64,000 nucleotides of DNA from Longimicrobiaceae bacterium. GTDB lineage: Bacteria; Gemmatimonadota; Gemmatimonadetes; Longimicrobiales; Longimicrobiaceae. The position numbers and the translations under genes are program-made. Each line of letters begins with the position of its first letter. Within the stretch, counting starts at the first letter, position 1. The stretch lies in assembly GCA_030447645.1 (NCBI GenBank), contig JAUJOM010000001.1, positions 48,001 through 112,000 of the forward strand. The letters are read 5' to 3'. Shown here in pieces: positions 9,289 through 22,016 of the stretch. The notes beneath the pieces were generated by a model, which saw only the letters and a program-made list of their open reading frames with translations, had not been told where the DNA came from and made no database searches.

Positions 9289-10229
9289 GCACGGGGTTGC
9301 TGTTCCCGGGGCAGGGCTCCCAGCACGTGGGCATGGGTCGGGATCTCGCCGAACGCTTTCCCGCGGCGCGCGACACTTTCCTTGAAGCAGACGAGGCGCT
9401 CGGGTTCCGGCTGAGCCAGCTCTGTTGGGAAGGTCCGGAAGCGGAGCTCACGCGCACGGACAACGCTCAGCCGGCGATCCTGGTACACAGCGTCGCCGTG
9501 TGGCGGGTACTTCGACCACTAGACGTGCAGGTGCTCGCGGCGGCAGGACACTCGCTGGGTGAGTGGAGCGCGTATGTGGCCGCGGGCGCTTTGAGCTTTG
9601 CGGACGCGGTACGTACCGTGCGCCGGCGTGGTGAGCTGATGGCGAAAGCCGGAGCCGAGCGCCCGGGCACGATGGCCGCCGTACTCGGGCTGGATGATGA
9701 GGCGGTACAACGTGTCTGCTCCGATGCAAGCCGAAACGGGAGTGTGGTTGTACCTGCGAATTACAATGCGCCTGGACAGGTGGTGATCTCCGGAGATCCG
9801 GACGCGGTGAATCATGCGGGCGAGCTGGCAAGGGAGGCGGGGGCGAAACGAGTTCTCCCGTTGAATGTTTCGGGTGCCTTTCACTCCCCTTTGATCGCAG
9901 CTGCCGAGGATGGTCTTCGGGTTTGGCTCGCGGGGGTGGCGATGCGGGACCCGGTCTTTCCGGTGGTCGCCAATGCTACGGCCCAGCCCGTGCGCCAATC
10001 GGCGGAGGCCGCACGATTGCTGGTTGAGCAGTTGACCGCGCCGGTTCGCTGGGTAGGCTGCGTGCAGACGATCGGCGAACTGGGTGTCACCCGGTTCCTA
10101 GAAGTGGGACCGGGCAATGTTCTTTCCGGTCTAGTACGCCGGATTGTCCCCGGAGCTGAGACCCGGGCGCTGGGCACCGCCGATGCGCTTGAGCAGTTCT
10201 CCCCCGAGGCAGCCACAGCATGGAACTGA
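9285..10229 (+). CDS. fabD: Malonyl-CoA:ACP transacylase
   Basis: A 314-residue FabD, counted from GTG 9285, where the family N-terminus [12 protein letters not shown] begins; the open frame extends eight codons further into fabH but those are not conserved. Active-site Ser90 lies in GHSLGEW and the partner His200 in GAFHSPLI. It loads malonyl groups onto AcpP. It overlaps fabG by ten bases. Confidence 0.95.
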   Translation: MSTGLLFPGQGSQHVGMGRDLAERFPAARDTFLEADEALGFRLSQLCWEGPEAELTRTDNAQPAILVHSVAVWRVLRPLDVQVLAAAGHSLGEWSAYVAAGALSFADAVRTVRRRGELMAKAGAERPGTMAAVLGLDDEAVQRVCSDASRNGSVVVPANYNAPGQVVISGDPDAVNHAGELAREAGAKRVLPLNVSGAFHSPLIAAAEDGLRVWLAGVAMRDPVFPVVANATAQPVRQSAEAARLLVEQLTAPVRWVGCVQTIGELGVTRFLEVGPGNVLSGLVRRIVPGAETRALGTADALEQFSPEAATAWN

Positions 10230-10956
10230 GCGGTCAGGTAGCTCTCGTCACCGGCGGTTCCCGGGGAATTGGTGAGGCGATCGCGCGGGAGCTTGCAAGT
10301 GCGGGCGCGCGCGTCGCGGTTGTCGGTCGCGACGCAGAGCGCGCGCCAGTGGGGTTGCGGCACAGCTGCCCGGCAGCGGGCACACGGGCATGGCCGCGGA
10401 CGTTGCGAACGCTGGCGCAGTGACGGCGTTGATAAAGCAGGTGGAAGAGGAGGTCGGCGAGATCGCGATCCTCGTCAACAACGCCGGGATCACCCGTGAC
10501 AACGTTCTCATGCGCATGCGCGATGAGGACTGGGACGCGGTGCTCGACACCAATCTCCGTGGCGCCTTCAACACCATTCGCGCGGTGTCGCGTGGCATGA
10601 TGAAGCGTCGCGGGGGCCGGATCATCAACATCGCGAGCGTGGTGGGAATCACGGGCAACCGGGGCCAGGCCAACTACGCGGCATCCAAGGCCGGCTTGAT
10701 TGGGCTCACCAAATCGGTGGCGAAGGAGCTGGCGTCGCGTAACGTGCTGGTCAACGCGGTTGCGCCCGGCTTCATTGCAACGGATATGACCGCGGAGCTG
10801 ACGGAGGAGGCGCGTGCAGGGCTTTCGTCCCAGATTGCGCTCGGCCGCCTCGGTACCGCGGGCGACGTGGCCCCGGTCGTGCGATTCCTCGCGGGACCAG
10901 GGGCTGCTTACATGACAGGTCAGGTGCTGGTGGTGGATGGTGGGATGGTGATGTAA
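10220..10956 (+). CDS. fabG: 3-oxoacyl-ACP reductase, interrupted by a frameshift
   Basis: A short-chain dehydrogenase reducing 3-oxoacyl-ACP with NADPH. The first frame gives [16 protein letters not shown] (cofactor loop) and then shifts. The next frame resumes without loss as [17 protein letters not shown], then NNAGITRDN, the catalytic YAASKAG and a C-terminal VVDGGMVM. The shift is at about 10350, next to a run of four G; one extra G there would restore a normal ~245-residue protein. The protein is otherwise perfect and fabG is generally essential, so a sequence error is more likely than a pseudogene. Confidence 0.9.
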
Positions 10957-10981
10957 TCAACAATACAACGGAGGACGATCG

Positions 10982-11218
10982 ATGGCGGACATTGAAGCGA
11001 AGGTCAAGGACATCATCATCAACGAGCTGGGCGTGGACGCGGAAAAGGTGACGCGCTCCGCTTCCTTTGTGGAGGACCTCGGCGCTGACTCGCTGGACAC
11101 CGTGGAGCTGGTCATGGCATTCGAGGAAGAGTTCGGGATGGAAATCCCGGATGAGGCCGCGGAAAAGCTTCAAACCGTAGGCGACGCGATCGACTACATC
11201 GAAAAAAGCCAGGGCTGA
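10982..11218 (+). CDS. acpP: Acyl carrier protein
   Basis: A 78-residue acidic ACP. Ser37 in [10 protein letters not shown] is the 4'-phosphopantetheine site. It has a clear GGAGG ribosome-binding site a few bases upstream, the strongest in this cluster, as expected for an abundant protein. The stop overlaps the fabF ATG by one base (TGATG). Confidence 0.97.
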   Translation: MADIEAKVKDIIINELGVDAEKVTRSASFVEDLGADSLDTVELVMAFEEEFGMEIPDEAAEKLQTVGDAIDYIEKSQG

Positions 11219-12463
11219 TGCGCAGGGTCGCCGTCACTGGTACAGGTCTCATTACGCCGGTAGGGCTGGACGTCCCGAGCACCTGGGCCGCCCTGCTTGA
11301 AGGCCGCAGTGGCGCCGGCCCCATCACGCACTTCGATGCTACGGATTTCGCGGTGCGCTTCGCGTGCGAGGTCAAAAACTTTGAGCCGGCGGAGTACATC
11401 GACCGCAAGGAAGTCAAGCGGACCGACCGCTACAGCCAGTTCGCGCTCGCGGCGTCCGCGCAGGCGATGCGGGAGGCGGGGCTCGGCGAGGGCCTGAATG
11501 GCGTGGATCCCGAACGGGTTGGCGTAGTGATCGGAAGCGGCATTGGTGGCATCTCCACCTTCGAGGAGCAGCATGCCAGGCTGCTGGACAAGGGCAATGG
11601 AAGAGTATCGCCGTTCTTTGTTCCAATGTTTATTTCCGACATTGCAGCCGGTCTGGTTTCCATCCGTTTTGGAGCCAAGGGTCCGAACTACGCCACGGTG
11701 TCCGCCTGCGCGACGGGCGCGCACGCGGTTGGCAACGCACTCCGCCACATTCGGGCTGGCGACGCCGACGTGATGATCGCCGGCGGCGCGGAAGCGAAGC
11801 GTAACGCCGATGGCCATCGCGGGCTTCGCCAACATGACGGCGCTTTCTGAACGAAACGACTCTCCCGAAACGGCGAGTCGCCCGTTCGACCGGACCCGTG
11901 ACGGCTTTGTTCTGGGCGAGGGGGCCGGAGTTCTCGTGCTTGAGGAGCTGGAGCACGCTCGCGCGCGGGGAGCGACGATCCTGGGGGAGCTTGTGGGCTA
12001 CGGCGCGACCGGCGACGCCTACCACATCACCGGGCAGCCAGAAGACCATGAGGGCCTCGCGCGGGCGATGCGCTTCGCGCTTCGAGACGCTGCCGCCGCA
12101 TCGGACGAGGTAGACTACGTCAATGCTCACGGTACGTCCACGCCGCTGAACGACAGCAATGAGACGCGGGCGATCCGCAACGTCCTTGGCGCTCGGGCAG
12201 AGCAGGTGGTGGTGGGGAGTACCAAGTCGATGACTGGACATACCCTGGGGGCAGCGGGAGCGATCGAAGCCGTTATTTCGACGCTGGTCTGCCGCCATGG
12301 CGTCATTCCGCCGACGGCCAACCTGCGCGATCCCGATCCCGAATGCGATCTGGATTACGCTCCAGAAGGTAAGCGCGAGCGGGGTGTTGCCCTAGCGCTC
12401 TCCAACTCCGCTGGATTCGGCGGTCACAACGTGTCGCTCGCCTTCCGGCGCTGGGATGCATAG
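11218..12463 (+). CDS. fabF: 3-oxoacyl-ACP synthase II, interrupted by a frameshift
   Basis: KAS II, the chain-elongating condensing enzyme. The N-terminal frame carries [13 protein letters not shown] and the active-site cysteine in [12 protein letters not shown]. It runs out of frame after GGAEA; the other frame resumes exactly with [13 protein letters not shown] and continues through [12 protein letters not shown] and [13 protein letters not shown], which hold the two active-site histidines. The extra base is an A at about 11797. Removing it gives a normal ~414-residue protein. Probably a sequence error. Confidence 0.9.
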
Positions 12464-12979
12464 GTGCGGATCGGACACGGCTACGACAGCCACCGCTTTG
12501 CTGCGGGTCGCCGCCTTGTTCTCGGCGGCGTGGAAATTCCCTCCGAAAAGGGGCTTGACGGCCACTCCGATGCGGATGCCGTCGCTCACGCGGTAACGGA
12601 TGCGCTGCTCGGCGCGGCCGGTCTGGGCGACATCGGGCAGCACTTCCCGCCTACTGATGCGACTTACAAGGATGCTGATTCCCTGAAGCTGCTCGCGAGC
12701 GCTGTTCACCTCCTGGAGCGGCAGAATTACCAGGTAGTCAATGTCGACGTCACCGTGGTCGGGGAACACCCCCGAATCAGGCCGCATGCTACGGCGATGC
12801 GAGAGCGAATTTCCGCGGTGCTGAGCATTGCCCCGGAGAACGTGTCCGTGAAGGGGAAGAGCAACGAGGGAATGGGGTGGATCGGCCGGGGCGAAGGCGT
12901 TGCCGTCTTTGCGGTCGCACTGATCGACCGCATGCCGGAAACCAGCGGCTTCCAGACGGGCGTGCTGTCGGTGCGGTGA
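12464..12979 (+). CDS. ispF: 2-C-methyl-D-erythritol 2,4-cyclodiphosphate synthase
   Basis: A 171-residue IspF of the MEP isoprenoid pathway, making the cyclic diphosphate from CDP-ME 2-phosphate. It begins RIGHGYDSHRF with the metal-binding Asp and His, followed by DGHSDADAVAHA. KGKSNEGMGWIGRGEG matches the conserved C-terminal segment. GTG start directly after the fabF stop. IspD, often its neighbour, is not in the window. Confidence 0.95.
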   Translation: MRIGHGYDSHRFAAGRRLVLGGVEIPSEKGLDGHSDADAVAHAVTDALLGAAGLGDIGQHFPPTDATYKDADSLKLLASAVHLLERQNYQVVNVDVTVVGEHPRIRPHATAMRERISAVLSIAPENVSVKGKSNEGMGWIGRGEGVAVFAVALIDRMPETSGFQTGVLSVR

Positions 12980-13593
12980 TCGACTGGCTGCTTGAGCGGA
13001 TGCTCGCGCTCCCAGCCGGGCTCGTTTACCTGATCATCGGCGTATTCGCTGCTCTCGAGAACATCGTTCCGCCGATTCCTGCTGACACCGTGGCCCTCTT
13101 CGGCGGCTTCCTGGTCGGCCAGATCGGCGGCAGTGCCTGGCTCGCCTTTCTTTACGTGTGGGTCGGCAACGTGGTGGGCGCACTGCTGGTGTACGGCGCC
13201 GGGCGACGCTATGGAGAGCGCTTTTTCGCTACGCCTCTGGGCTCACAGCTCCTCGCCCCTCGCCAGCTGGAACGGCTCAGCTCCCTGTACCAGCGCCACG
13301 GCGTGATCGTCATCTTTGTCAGCCGCTTTCTGCCGATGTTCCGGGCCGTGGTACCTGCCTTCGCGGGCACAACGCGGCTCGGCTTCTGGAACACGGCAGT
13401 GCCCCTTGGCATGGCCTCGGCGGTGTGGTATGGCGCCCTCGTCTATCTGGGGGCGCAGGCAGGCGAAAACTGGCAGGCGCTGCGGGCCGGCATGGAAGGC
13501 GCGAGCCGGTGGCTGTTCTTTGCGGCCCTGGTCGTGGCCGTGCCGATACTCGTCTGGTGGTGGCGCACCCGGCGCGGCGGCAATGGAGATTGA
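12976..13593 (+). CDS. DedA family membrane protein
   Basis: A 205-residue inner-membrane protein of the DedA/SNARE-associated family, some members of which are undecaprenyl-phosphate flippases. It has several hydrophobic segments, the ENIVPPIPAD motif near the N-terminus and the RFLPMFRAVVPAFAG motif with the conserved arginines in the middle. The start is GTG 12976, overlapping ispF as GTGA. Placement after an isoprenoid gene fits a role in polyprenyl-phosphate recycling, but this is inference. Confidence 0.88.
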   Translation: MIDWLLERMLALPAGLVYLIIGVFAALENIVPPIPADTVALFGGFLVGQIGGSAWLAFLYVWVGNVVGALLVYGAGRRYGERFFATPLGSQLLAPRQLERLSSLYQRHGVIVIFVSRFLPMFRAVVPAFAGTTRLGFWNTAVPLGMASAVWYGALVYLGAQAGENWQALRAGMEGASRWLFFAALVVAVPILVWWWRTRRGGNGD

Positions 13594-14491
13594 TCAGCTC
13601 GCCCGCGCGTGGAGCGTGGAAGCGTTCGTCGACCATCTGCGCTTCGAGCGCGGTCTTTCTGACCGGACCGTCGACGCCTACCGGCACGACGTCGTTCGGC
13701 TCGCCAGCTTCGGCCGGGAGCTCGACCGCGCTGGACCCGGCGAGATCGCGCCCGGTGATCTGCGCCGGTACCTGCTTCGGCTCAAGGATCTGGGGCTCGC
13801 CTCCACGTCCATCGCCCGCAACGTATCGGCCCTGCGCACTTACTTCGGGTTTCTAGCGGGTGAAGGTCACGTCGAGAATGATCCCAGTGAGCGCATCGAT
13901 GCCCCCAAAGGATGGCGCACTCTTCCCGCGGTGCTTTCGGTGGAGGAAATGGACCAGCTACTTTCCGCCCCCGATCTGGCCCACCCGCTGGCGTGGCGGG
14001 ATCGCGCGCTCCTGGAGTTCGCCTATGCGAGTGGGGTCCGCGTGTCAGAGCTGATTGCGCTGCCGCTGCGGAGCCTGGCACTTTCGGAAGAAATGGCAAC
14101 CGTGCACGGCAAGGGCAGCAAGGAGCGCCTGGTGCCCATCGGCCGGCGGGCCGTGGGAACGCTCTCGGTATATCTGCGCGAAACCAGACCGCGGCTGGAG
14201 CGTGGCAAGGGGCAGGGTAGGGTCTTTCTCAATGCCCGAGGCGGCCCGCTGACGCGAATGGGTGTGTGGAAGATTCTTCGTGGACATACAGAAACAGCGG
14301 GCATCGAAAAGTCGGTCAGTCCGCACACGCTGCGACACTCCTTCGCGACTCACCTGCTGGAGGGCGGCGCCGACCTGCTGGCCGTGCAGGAGATGCTTGG
14401 CCACGCGGACATTTCCACCACGCAGATCTACACCCACGTTGATCGGCGGTACCTTGCGGAAGTGCATCGCAGCTTCCATCCACGGCCGTGA
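13583..14491 (+). CDS. xerD: Tyrosine recombinase XerC/XerD
   Basis: A 302-residue Xer recombinase, from ATG 13583. It has the N-terminal SAM-like DNA-binding domain (about 12-95) and the C-terminal catalytic domain. The catalytic residues are Arg153 (GVRVSEL), Lys177, His248 and Arg251 (SPHTLRHSFATH), His274 (LGHADIS) and the nucleophile Tyr283 (TQIYTHV). Xer proteins resolve chromosome dimers at dif. It overlaps the DedA gene by 11 bases and no phage genes are nearby, so this is the housekeeping enzyme; C versus D cannot be settled by eye. Confidence 0.92.
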   Translation: MEIDQLARAWSVEAFVDHLRFERGLSDRTVDAYRHDVVRLASFGRELDRAGPGEIAPGDLRRYLLRLKDLGLASTSIARNVSALRTYFGFLAGEGHVENDPSERIDAPKGWRTLPAVLSVEEMDQLLSAPDLAHPLAWRDRALLEFAYASGVRVSELIALPLRSLALSEEMATVHGKGSKERLVPIGRRAVGTLSVYLRETRPRLERGKGQGRVFLNARGGPLTRMGVWKILRGHTETAGIEKSVSPHTLRHSFATHLLEGGADLLAVQEMLGHADISTTQIYTHVDRRYLAEVHRSFHPRP

Positions 14492-14521
14492 GAACGGGGA
14501 TTCGGTGACTGGCTATAAGCT

Positions 14522-15094
14522 ATGATACTGGTTATAGATAACTACGACAGCTTCACATGGAATCTCGTGCAGTACATCGGCGAGCTGGGAGCCGAACCGC
14601 ACGTTTGCCGGAACGATGAGATCAGTGTAGCCGATATCCAAAAGATGGCGCCAGAGCGCATCGTAATTTCACCCGGCCCGTGCACCCCAGCCGAGGCAGG
14701 AGTATCGGTGGAGGTGATCAGGGCACTCGGGAAGCGGGTACCCATTCTGGGCGTCTGCCTGGGCCACCAGGCGATCGGCGCCGCCTATGGCGGGCGGGTG
14801 GTGCGTGCCGAGCGGGTGATGCACGGAAAAACCTCACCGGTCATCCATAACGGCTGCGGGATCTTTTGCGATCTTCCCTCGCCGCTCACAGTCGCACGCT
14901 ACCACTCGCTCGTGATTGAGCCGACCACCTTGCCGGCTGAGCTCGAGATCACGGCGTGGACCGACCAGCCGGGCGACACGGAGATTCAGGCTGTCGCCCA
15001 CCGGGAGCACCCGGTCTGGGGGGTGCAGTTCCACCCCGAGTCCATCGCGAGCGAGGGGGGTCACCAGTTGATCCGCAACTTTTTGGACTCGTGA
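14522..15094 (+). CDS. pabA: Aminodeoxychorismate/anthranilate synthase glutamine amidotransferase
   Basis: A 190-residue class I glutamine amidotransferase of the PabA/TrpG type that feeds ammonia to chorismate-using synthases for folate or tryptophan. It begins [17 protein letters not shown], the family hallmark. The triad is Cys79 in GVCLGHQA and His171 with Glu173 in VQFHPES. No pabB or trpE is adjacent, so its partner is unknown and it may serve both pathways. Confidence 0.93.
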   Translation: MILVIDNYDSFTWNLVQYIGELGAEPHVCRNDEISVADIQKMAPERIVISPGPCTPAEAGVSVEVIRALGKRVPILGVCLGHQAIGAAYGGRVVRAERVMHGKTSPVIHNGCGIFCDLPSPLTVARYHSLVIEPTTLPAELEITAWTDQPGDTEIQAVAHREHPVWGVQFHPESIASEGGHQLIRNFLDS

Positions 15095-16596
15095 AGTTGC
15101 GCCTGTTGGCAGCTCTGCTCGCAGCGATCGGGTGGGTGCCGATGCTGAGAGCACAGGAGCTGCGACTCGAACGCCCCCTGGGAAGCTCGCCCGCCGAGCG
15201 CGTGCTCGCCGGGATTCTTGGGCGCGGCCAGTACCGGGTTCTCGCTCGTGACACGGTTCTCGCGCCCACCTTCCTGGAGTCCGGCGATCTGATCATCACC
15301 GACGCCGAAGTCCGCCTGGAAGGGCAAGTGGCTGGCGATGTGGCCGTCGTGAACGGCCAGCTTTTCATACGCCCGGGCGCCCGGATTGGCGGCACGGTGG
15401 CCATAGTAGGGGGAGAAGTTTACCCGTCCCGGCTCGCTTCTACCGGCCCGCTCATACGAGTGGACCCGCAGGCCCGGGTTACCACCGAGCGTCGGCCTGG
15501 CACCCAGCCGGGGGCAGTGGCATATGCCTTGACGGTGGAGCCCCCTCCCGCTCCGCCGCGCTTCGTACTTCCTGGCACGTTTGGCGTTGCCCTACCGAGC
15601 TACGACCGGGTCGATGGCTTGCGGATCGTGGTGGGTGCCCAGTACCGATTTACGGGTGACACACTCACCGGTCCGGCCGCCGATGTGTTTGCATCTTACG
15701 CATCCGCGCGGGGGCGATTCGGCGGCGGCGCGCGGGTTGCCCTCCCACTGGACAGCACCACCCGGGCCACGGCGCGGATCGAGCGAGCCACGTTCACCAA
15801 CGAACGCTGGATCCGGGGTGACTTGCCCAACTCGGCGCTCGCCTTGGTCTTCGGCCTGGACGAGCGCAATTACTACGAGTCCGACCGGCTCACGGTTCAA
15901 GTCGCGCGAACGTTCAACCCCGAGGTGCGGGCGGGACTTCGCTTCGCCCCTCGCGCGTCTCTGCTCGCGTCCCGCGACCGCTCCCTGGCCGCGGGCGACC
16001 CGTGGTCGCTCACCGGCGGCGGACTGGCGCGAGTGAATCCGGAGATCGACGACGGGGTGCTCGTTTCCGCGGGCGCCGGAACGCTGGTGCGTTACCAGGG
16101 CCGGTTCGCCACGTTCGAGGGCGAGGCTGGGGTGGAGCAGGGAATTCCCGGGGTGGGGGATCATACCTTTACGCATGGCCTCGCGGCGGGCTTGTTTCGC
16201 ACGCCGGTGCTGTGGAGCCATCGCATCTCAGTTCGATTCCGGGTTCTGCAGCCGATAGCGGGAGATGTGCCGGGACAACGCTGGAGCTTTGTAGGAGGAC
16301 CCGGGACGCTGCCGTTCCTGGGAACCGGCGAGCTCCGGGGCGACAATTTGCGCTTTGTCGAGTCCGCCTACGAGATCCCTCTCCCGTGGATCACCCTCCG
16401 GTACCTGGGATCGCCTTATCTCCAGTTCACCCAGACGTCCGGCGTCGCCTGGCCGTCGGGAACACCGGAGCCGGATTGGCGCAGTGACCTGGGGATCGGA
16501 TTGCGCTTCCTGCCGGGATACATTTCCGTGCGCTTCGACCCGTCGGCAGAGCGGCTCCGCCCCAGACTCGGCTTGGGGGTCGCATTCTCCTTCTGA
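15091..16596 (+). CDS. Outer-membrane beta-barrel protein with N-terminal polymer-forming-like repeats
   Basis: A 501-residue protein starting at GTG 15091 (GTGA overlap with pabA). Residues 1-23 look like a signal peptide ending LRAQ. Residues about 65-110 ([39 protein letters not shown]) resemble the right-handed beta-helix of bactofilin or polymer-forming proteins. From about 165 to the end there are alternating amphipathic strands, and the chain ends in VAFSF, with the terminal Phe typical of BAM substrates. No specific family is recognised. Confidence 0.7.
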   Translation: MKLRLLAALLAAIGWVPMLRAQELRLERPLGSSPAERVLAGILGRGQYRVLARDTVLAPTFLESGDLIITDAEVRLEGQVAGDVAVVNGQLFIRPGARIGGTVAIVGGEVYPSRLASTGPLIRVDPQARVTTERRPGTQPGAVAYALTVEPPPAPPRFVLPGTFGVALPSYDRVDGLRIVVGAQYRFTGDTLTGPAADVFASYASARGRFGGGARVALPLDSTTRATARIERATFTNERWIRGDLPNSALALVFGLDERNYYESDRLTVQVARTFNPEVRAGLRFAPRASLLASRDRSLAAGDPWSLTGGGLARVNPEIDDGVLVSAGAGTLVRYQGRFATFEGEAGVEQGIPGVGDHTFTHGLAAGLFRTPVLWSHRISVRFRVLQPIAGDVPGQRWSFVGGPGTLPFLGTGELRGDNLRFVESAYEIPLPWITLRYLGSPYLQFTQTSGVAWPSGTPEPDWRSDLGIGLRFLPGYISVRFDPSAERLRPRLGLGVAFSF

Positions 16597-16611
16597 GGAA
16601 CGCCGAGCGCT

Positions 16612-16640
16612 TTGACAGGGTGCGTTGCCTGCGGTAAGTT
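16612..16640 (+). promoter_or_regulatory. Candidate sigma-70 promoter for kdsB-pyrG-kdsA-lpt
   Basis: A perfect TTGACA (16612-16617), a 17-base spacer, then TAAGTT (16635-16640). The ATG of kdsB is ten bases further, leaving only about three or four bases of leader and no visible Shine-Dalgarno. Same layout as the candidate promoter at 6557. Confidence 0.45.
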
Positions 16641-16650
16641 GGGTGACGTC

Positions 16651-19098
<2,448 letters not shown>

Positions 19099-19102
<4 letters not shown>

Positions 19103-19929
19103 CTCCGCCCGTCGCATCGCTTCTCCAGCTTGGCGGCCCCTTTTTTCTGATCGCGGGGCCCTGTGTGCTGGAGACTGACGCTCTCAACGTGCAGATCGCC
19201 CGCGAGCTTGCCTATATCGGCGAAGAGCTGGATCTGCCGGTGATCTTCAAGGCTTCCTTCGACAAGGCGAACCGCTCCGCGGCTGGATCCCCTCGGGGCC
19301 CGGGGATGGTGGACGGGCTGCGGGCGCTCGCCCGCGTGCGTGAAGAAAGTGGTCTGCCCGTGCTCACGGACGTCCACGAGCCCTGGCAGTGTGAGCCGGT
19401 CGGGGAGCGCGTCGACGTACTGCAGATTCCCGCCTTCCTTTGCCGTCAAACCGACCTGCTCAGGGCCGCGGGTGCCACGGGCCGAGCCGTGAACGTCAAG
19501 AAGGGGCAGTGGATGGCACCTGCGGAGATGGCGGGTGCAGCCGCCAAGGTGCGCACCGCGGGTGCGGCTGCACTCGCGGTCACGGAGCGCGGCACCTTTT
19601 TCGGGTATGGCAACCTGGTAGTGGACATGCGGGCGTTCGCGCAGCTGCGCGAAGCGTGCGATGCACCAGCTATCTTTGACGGTACGCACTCGGTCCAGCG
19701 CCCGGGGCGGGGAGCCGGCGTGAGCGGTGGGGACCCGCACTTCATCCCGACGCTCGTACGGGCGGCTGTTGCCGCCGGTGCCAATGCACTCTTCCTGGAG
19801 GTTCACCCACACCCCGCCAGGGCCCCGTCTGACGCTTCCAACATGCTGCCCCTGCGGGGACTGCGTTCACTGCTGGAGGAGGTGCTGGCACTGCGGGCGA
19901 TCCGCAGCACGTCGGGTGAGAGTGGCTGA
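19099..19929 (+). CDS. kdsA: 3-deoxy-8-phosphooctulonate synthase, metal-dependent type
   Basis: A 276-residue KdsA that condenses PEP with arabinose 5-phosphate. The N-terminal [12 protein letters not shown] has Cys22 at the position that binds the metal in the Aquifex-type (class II) enzyme, where E. coli has Asn, so this is likely a metal-dependent Kds[29 protein letters not shown] and FDGTHSVQ(R)P are also visible. GTG start. Confidence 0.95.
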
Positions 19930-20488
19930 CGTCGGAACGCTCCCAGGGTCGGTTGCTCAGCGGATCCGCCTGGTCGTGCTCGACGTGGACGGCGTCCTCA
20001 CCGACGGGGGATTGTACATCGGCGCTACAGGGACCGGCGAGCGCACCGAAGTCAAGCGATTCGAGATCACCGACGGCCTGGGCATCCGACTCCTTCAGGA
20101 GTCCGGGATTCAGGTGGGGGTCGTCACCGGCCGTGTTTCCCACGCCGTCCGTATCCGTGCGGACGAGCTCGGCATTGCCGAGTGCCACCAGAACCCCACT
20201 GCAGCCAAGCTGCCCATCATGGAGGCCATGCTGGAGCGCCTCGGCATAGGGTGGGACGAGACCGCGTTCGTCGGGGACGATCTTCCCGACCTGCCGGTTC
20301 TCCGCAGGGTCGGTCTTCCGGTGGCGGTGGCAAACGCTGCCGCCGAGGTGCGTGCCGAGGCGCGGTGGATCACCCACCGAACGGGAGGTCACGGGGCCGT
20401 GCGCGAGTTCGCCGAAGCACTGCTCCGCACACGTGGCGAGTGGAATGGCGTGGTGGAGCGCTACCTTGCGGCACGGGGTGACACCTGA
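19922..20488 (+). CDS. kdsC: 3-deoxy-8-phosphooctulonate phosphatase
   Basis: A 188-residue HAD-superfamily phosphatase that removes phosphate from Kdo 8-phosphate. The DVDGVLTDGG motif holds the catalytic Asp21 and Asp23. VTGR (motif II), the lysine in TAAKLPIM and FVGDDLPDLPVL (motif IV) follow. The start is GTG 19922, overlapping kdsA by eight bases; the longer open frame inside kdsA is not conserved. Order kdsA-kdsC-kdsD. Confidence 0.94.
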   Translation: MADVGTLPGSVAQRIRLVVLDVDGVLTDGGLYIGATGTGERTEVKRFEITDGLGIRLLQESGIQVGVVTGRVSHAVRIRADELGIAECHQNPTAAKLPIMEAMLERLGIGWDETAFVGDDLPDLPVLRRVGLPVAVANAAAEVRAEARWITHRTGGHGAVREFAEALLRTRGEWNGVVERYLAARGDT

Positions 20489-21447
20489 ACGCGCCCGCCC
20501 TGGAAAGTGCCCGGCGTGTCATCCGCATGGAGGCCGCCGCGGTGGCGGCGCTCGAGGACCGGCTCGATGGTCGATTTGAAGCTGCCGTTGAGGCGATCCT
20601 GCATGCACCCGGTCGGGTTCTGGTCTCCGGAGTGGGCAAGTCCGGGATCATTGGGCGAAAGCTCACGGCTACGCTCACCTCCACCGGCACGCCGGCGTCG
20701 TTTCTCCACCCAACCGAGGCGCTGCACGGCGACCTTGGCATCGTCCGTTCCGGCGACCTGGCGATCCTGCTCTCGAAGAGCGGGGAATCCGACGAGCTGC
20801 GCGGGCTGCTGGAGTACTTCGGCCGAGTAGGTGTGCGAACCATCGCGATGACCGGCCGCACGGACTCCACGCTGGGCAGACATGCACACATTGTACTCGA
20901 CTGTGCGGTAGCCGAAGAAGCCTGCCCGCACGACCTGGCGCCAACCTGCTCTACCACCGCCACCCTCGCGATGGGGGACGCCCTTGCCGTGGCGCTGCTG
21001 CTCGCCAGGGGCTTCGGACGCGAAGACTTCGCGCGTCTGCATCCGGGAGGTGCCCTGGGGCGCAGATTGCTGCTTCGGGTGCGGGACGTAATGGTGACCC
21101 AGGGTATCCCGCTGCTCCCGCCAACCGCCACCATGCGAGCATGTGTGGTGTTGCTGGCGGAGCGCCGGGGGACTGTTGCTGTCGTCGATGGCGCAGGCTT
21201 GCTGCTCGGGGTTGTGACCTCCGGGGATTTGACCCGTTTGATGGAACGCAAGGAACACTTTTTCGCAATCCCCGTATCCCATGTAATGACAACGGATCCC
21301 CGCACGACCGATGCTGACCAGCTAGCTGCAGCCGCCGTAGGCGTCATGGAGCGCGCCGGCGTGATGGCGCTGCCCGTAGTCGACGCTGACCGGCGCGTTA
21401 TCGGGATGCTGCACCTTCATGACGCGCTCCGCGCCGGAGCGGTGTGA
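20485..21447 (+). CDS. kdsD: Arabinose 5-phosphate isomerase
   Basis: KdsD/KpsF isomerase making arabinose 5-phosphate from ribulose 5-phosphate. The SIS domain (about 30-190) has SGVGKSGIIGRK and SKSGESDEL; two CBS domains fill the C-terminus. The first ATG is 20527 (306 residues), but fourteen codons upstream also align with the E. coli N-terminus (LESARRVIRME against QAGKEVLAIE). The only start-like codon there is CTG 20485, overlapping the kdsC stop as CTGA. That gives 320 residues. Confidence 0.93.
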   Translation: MNAPALESARRVIRMEAAAVAALEDRLDGRFEAAVEAILHAPGRVLVSGVGKSGIIGRKLTATLTSTGTPASFLHPTEALHGDLGIVRSGDLAILLSKSGESDELRGLLEYFGRVGVRTIAMTGRTDSTLGRHAHIVLDCAVAEEACPHDLAPTCSTTATLAMGDALAVALLLARGFGREDFARLHPGGALGRRLLLRVRDVMVTQGIPLLPPTATMRACVVLLAERRGTVAVVDGAGLLLGVVTSGDLTRLMERKEHFFAIPVSHVMTTDPRTTDADQLAAAAVGVMERAGVMALPVVDADRRVIGMLHLHDALRAGAV

Positions 21448-22016
21448 AGCGGGCCATTCTGCTGCTCGGGCTAGCCGCGGCCTGTCGGCCAGACCCCGCG
21501 GCACCCACCGCGACGGAACGAGCCACCAACCTGCCGGCTGACCTCATAGCCTACGGCATCCAGCACACCATGACCGCCGATGGGGTCCGCAGGGTTGTGC
21601 TCTTGGGCGACTCGGCCTACCAGCGGTCCGGTGACACTGATATCGATGTCATGGGCGTACGACTCACGTTCCACGGCGACAATGGGATAAAAACTGGCGA
21701 TCTTACCTCCAAGACAGGCAAGTACAACCCGACGAGTGGTACCATGGTGGCCCGCGGCAACGTGGTGCTGAATGTACTCGGTGAAGCCCCGCGGCGGATT
21801 GAATCCGAAGAGCTTCACTTCGACATCAAAGGTGACCGGATCTGGAGCGACAAGCCGACGACTATGCGACAGGGGCCGAGCGTGTTGCAGGGCACTAGCT
21901 TCCGATCCGATACACGCTTCCAGAATCTGACCGTGTCCAGTGCGCGCACTTCCGGACCGCCTCCGCGTGATCTTGCACAGCCGGCACCGAGCACCGGCAG
22001 AGGAATGCGCTTTTGA
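21444..22016 (+). CDS. lptC: LptC-like LPS transport protein, probable lipoprotein
   Basis: A 190-residue protein with a hydrophobic N-terminus ending LLLGLAAAC, a good lipobox, so it is probably lipid-anchored, unlike E. coli LptC, which has a transmembrane anchor. The rest has the beta-jellyroll pattern of LptC/OstA domains, such as VMGVRLTFHGDNG, KTGKYNPTSGTMVARGNV and ESEELHFDIKGDRI. It lies between kdsD and an lptA-like gene, the standard position. GTG start overlapping kdsD. Confidence 0.85.
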   Translation: MKRAILLLGLAAACRPDPAAPTATERATNLPADLIAYGIQHTMTADGVRRVVLLGDSAYQRSGDTDIDVMGVRLTFHGDNGIKTGDLTSKTGKYNPTSGTMVARGNVVLNVLGEAPRRIESEELHFDIKGDRIWSDKPTTMRQGPSVLQGTSFRSDTRFQNLTVSSARTSGPPPRDLAQPAPSTGRGMRF

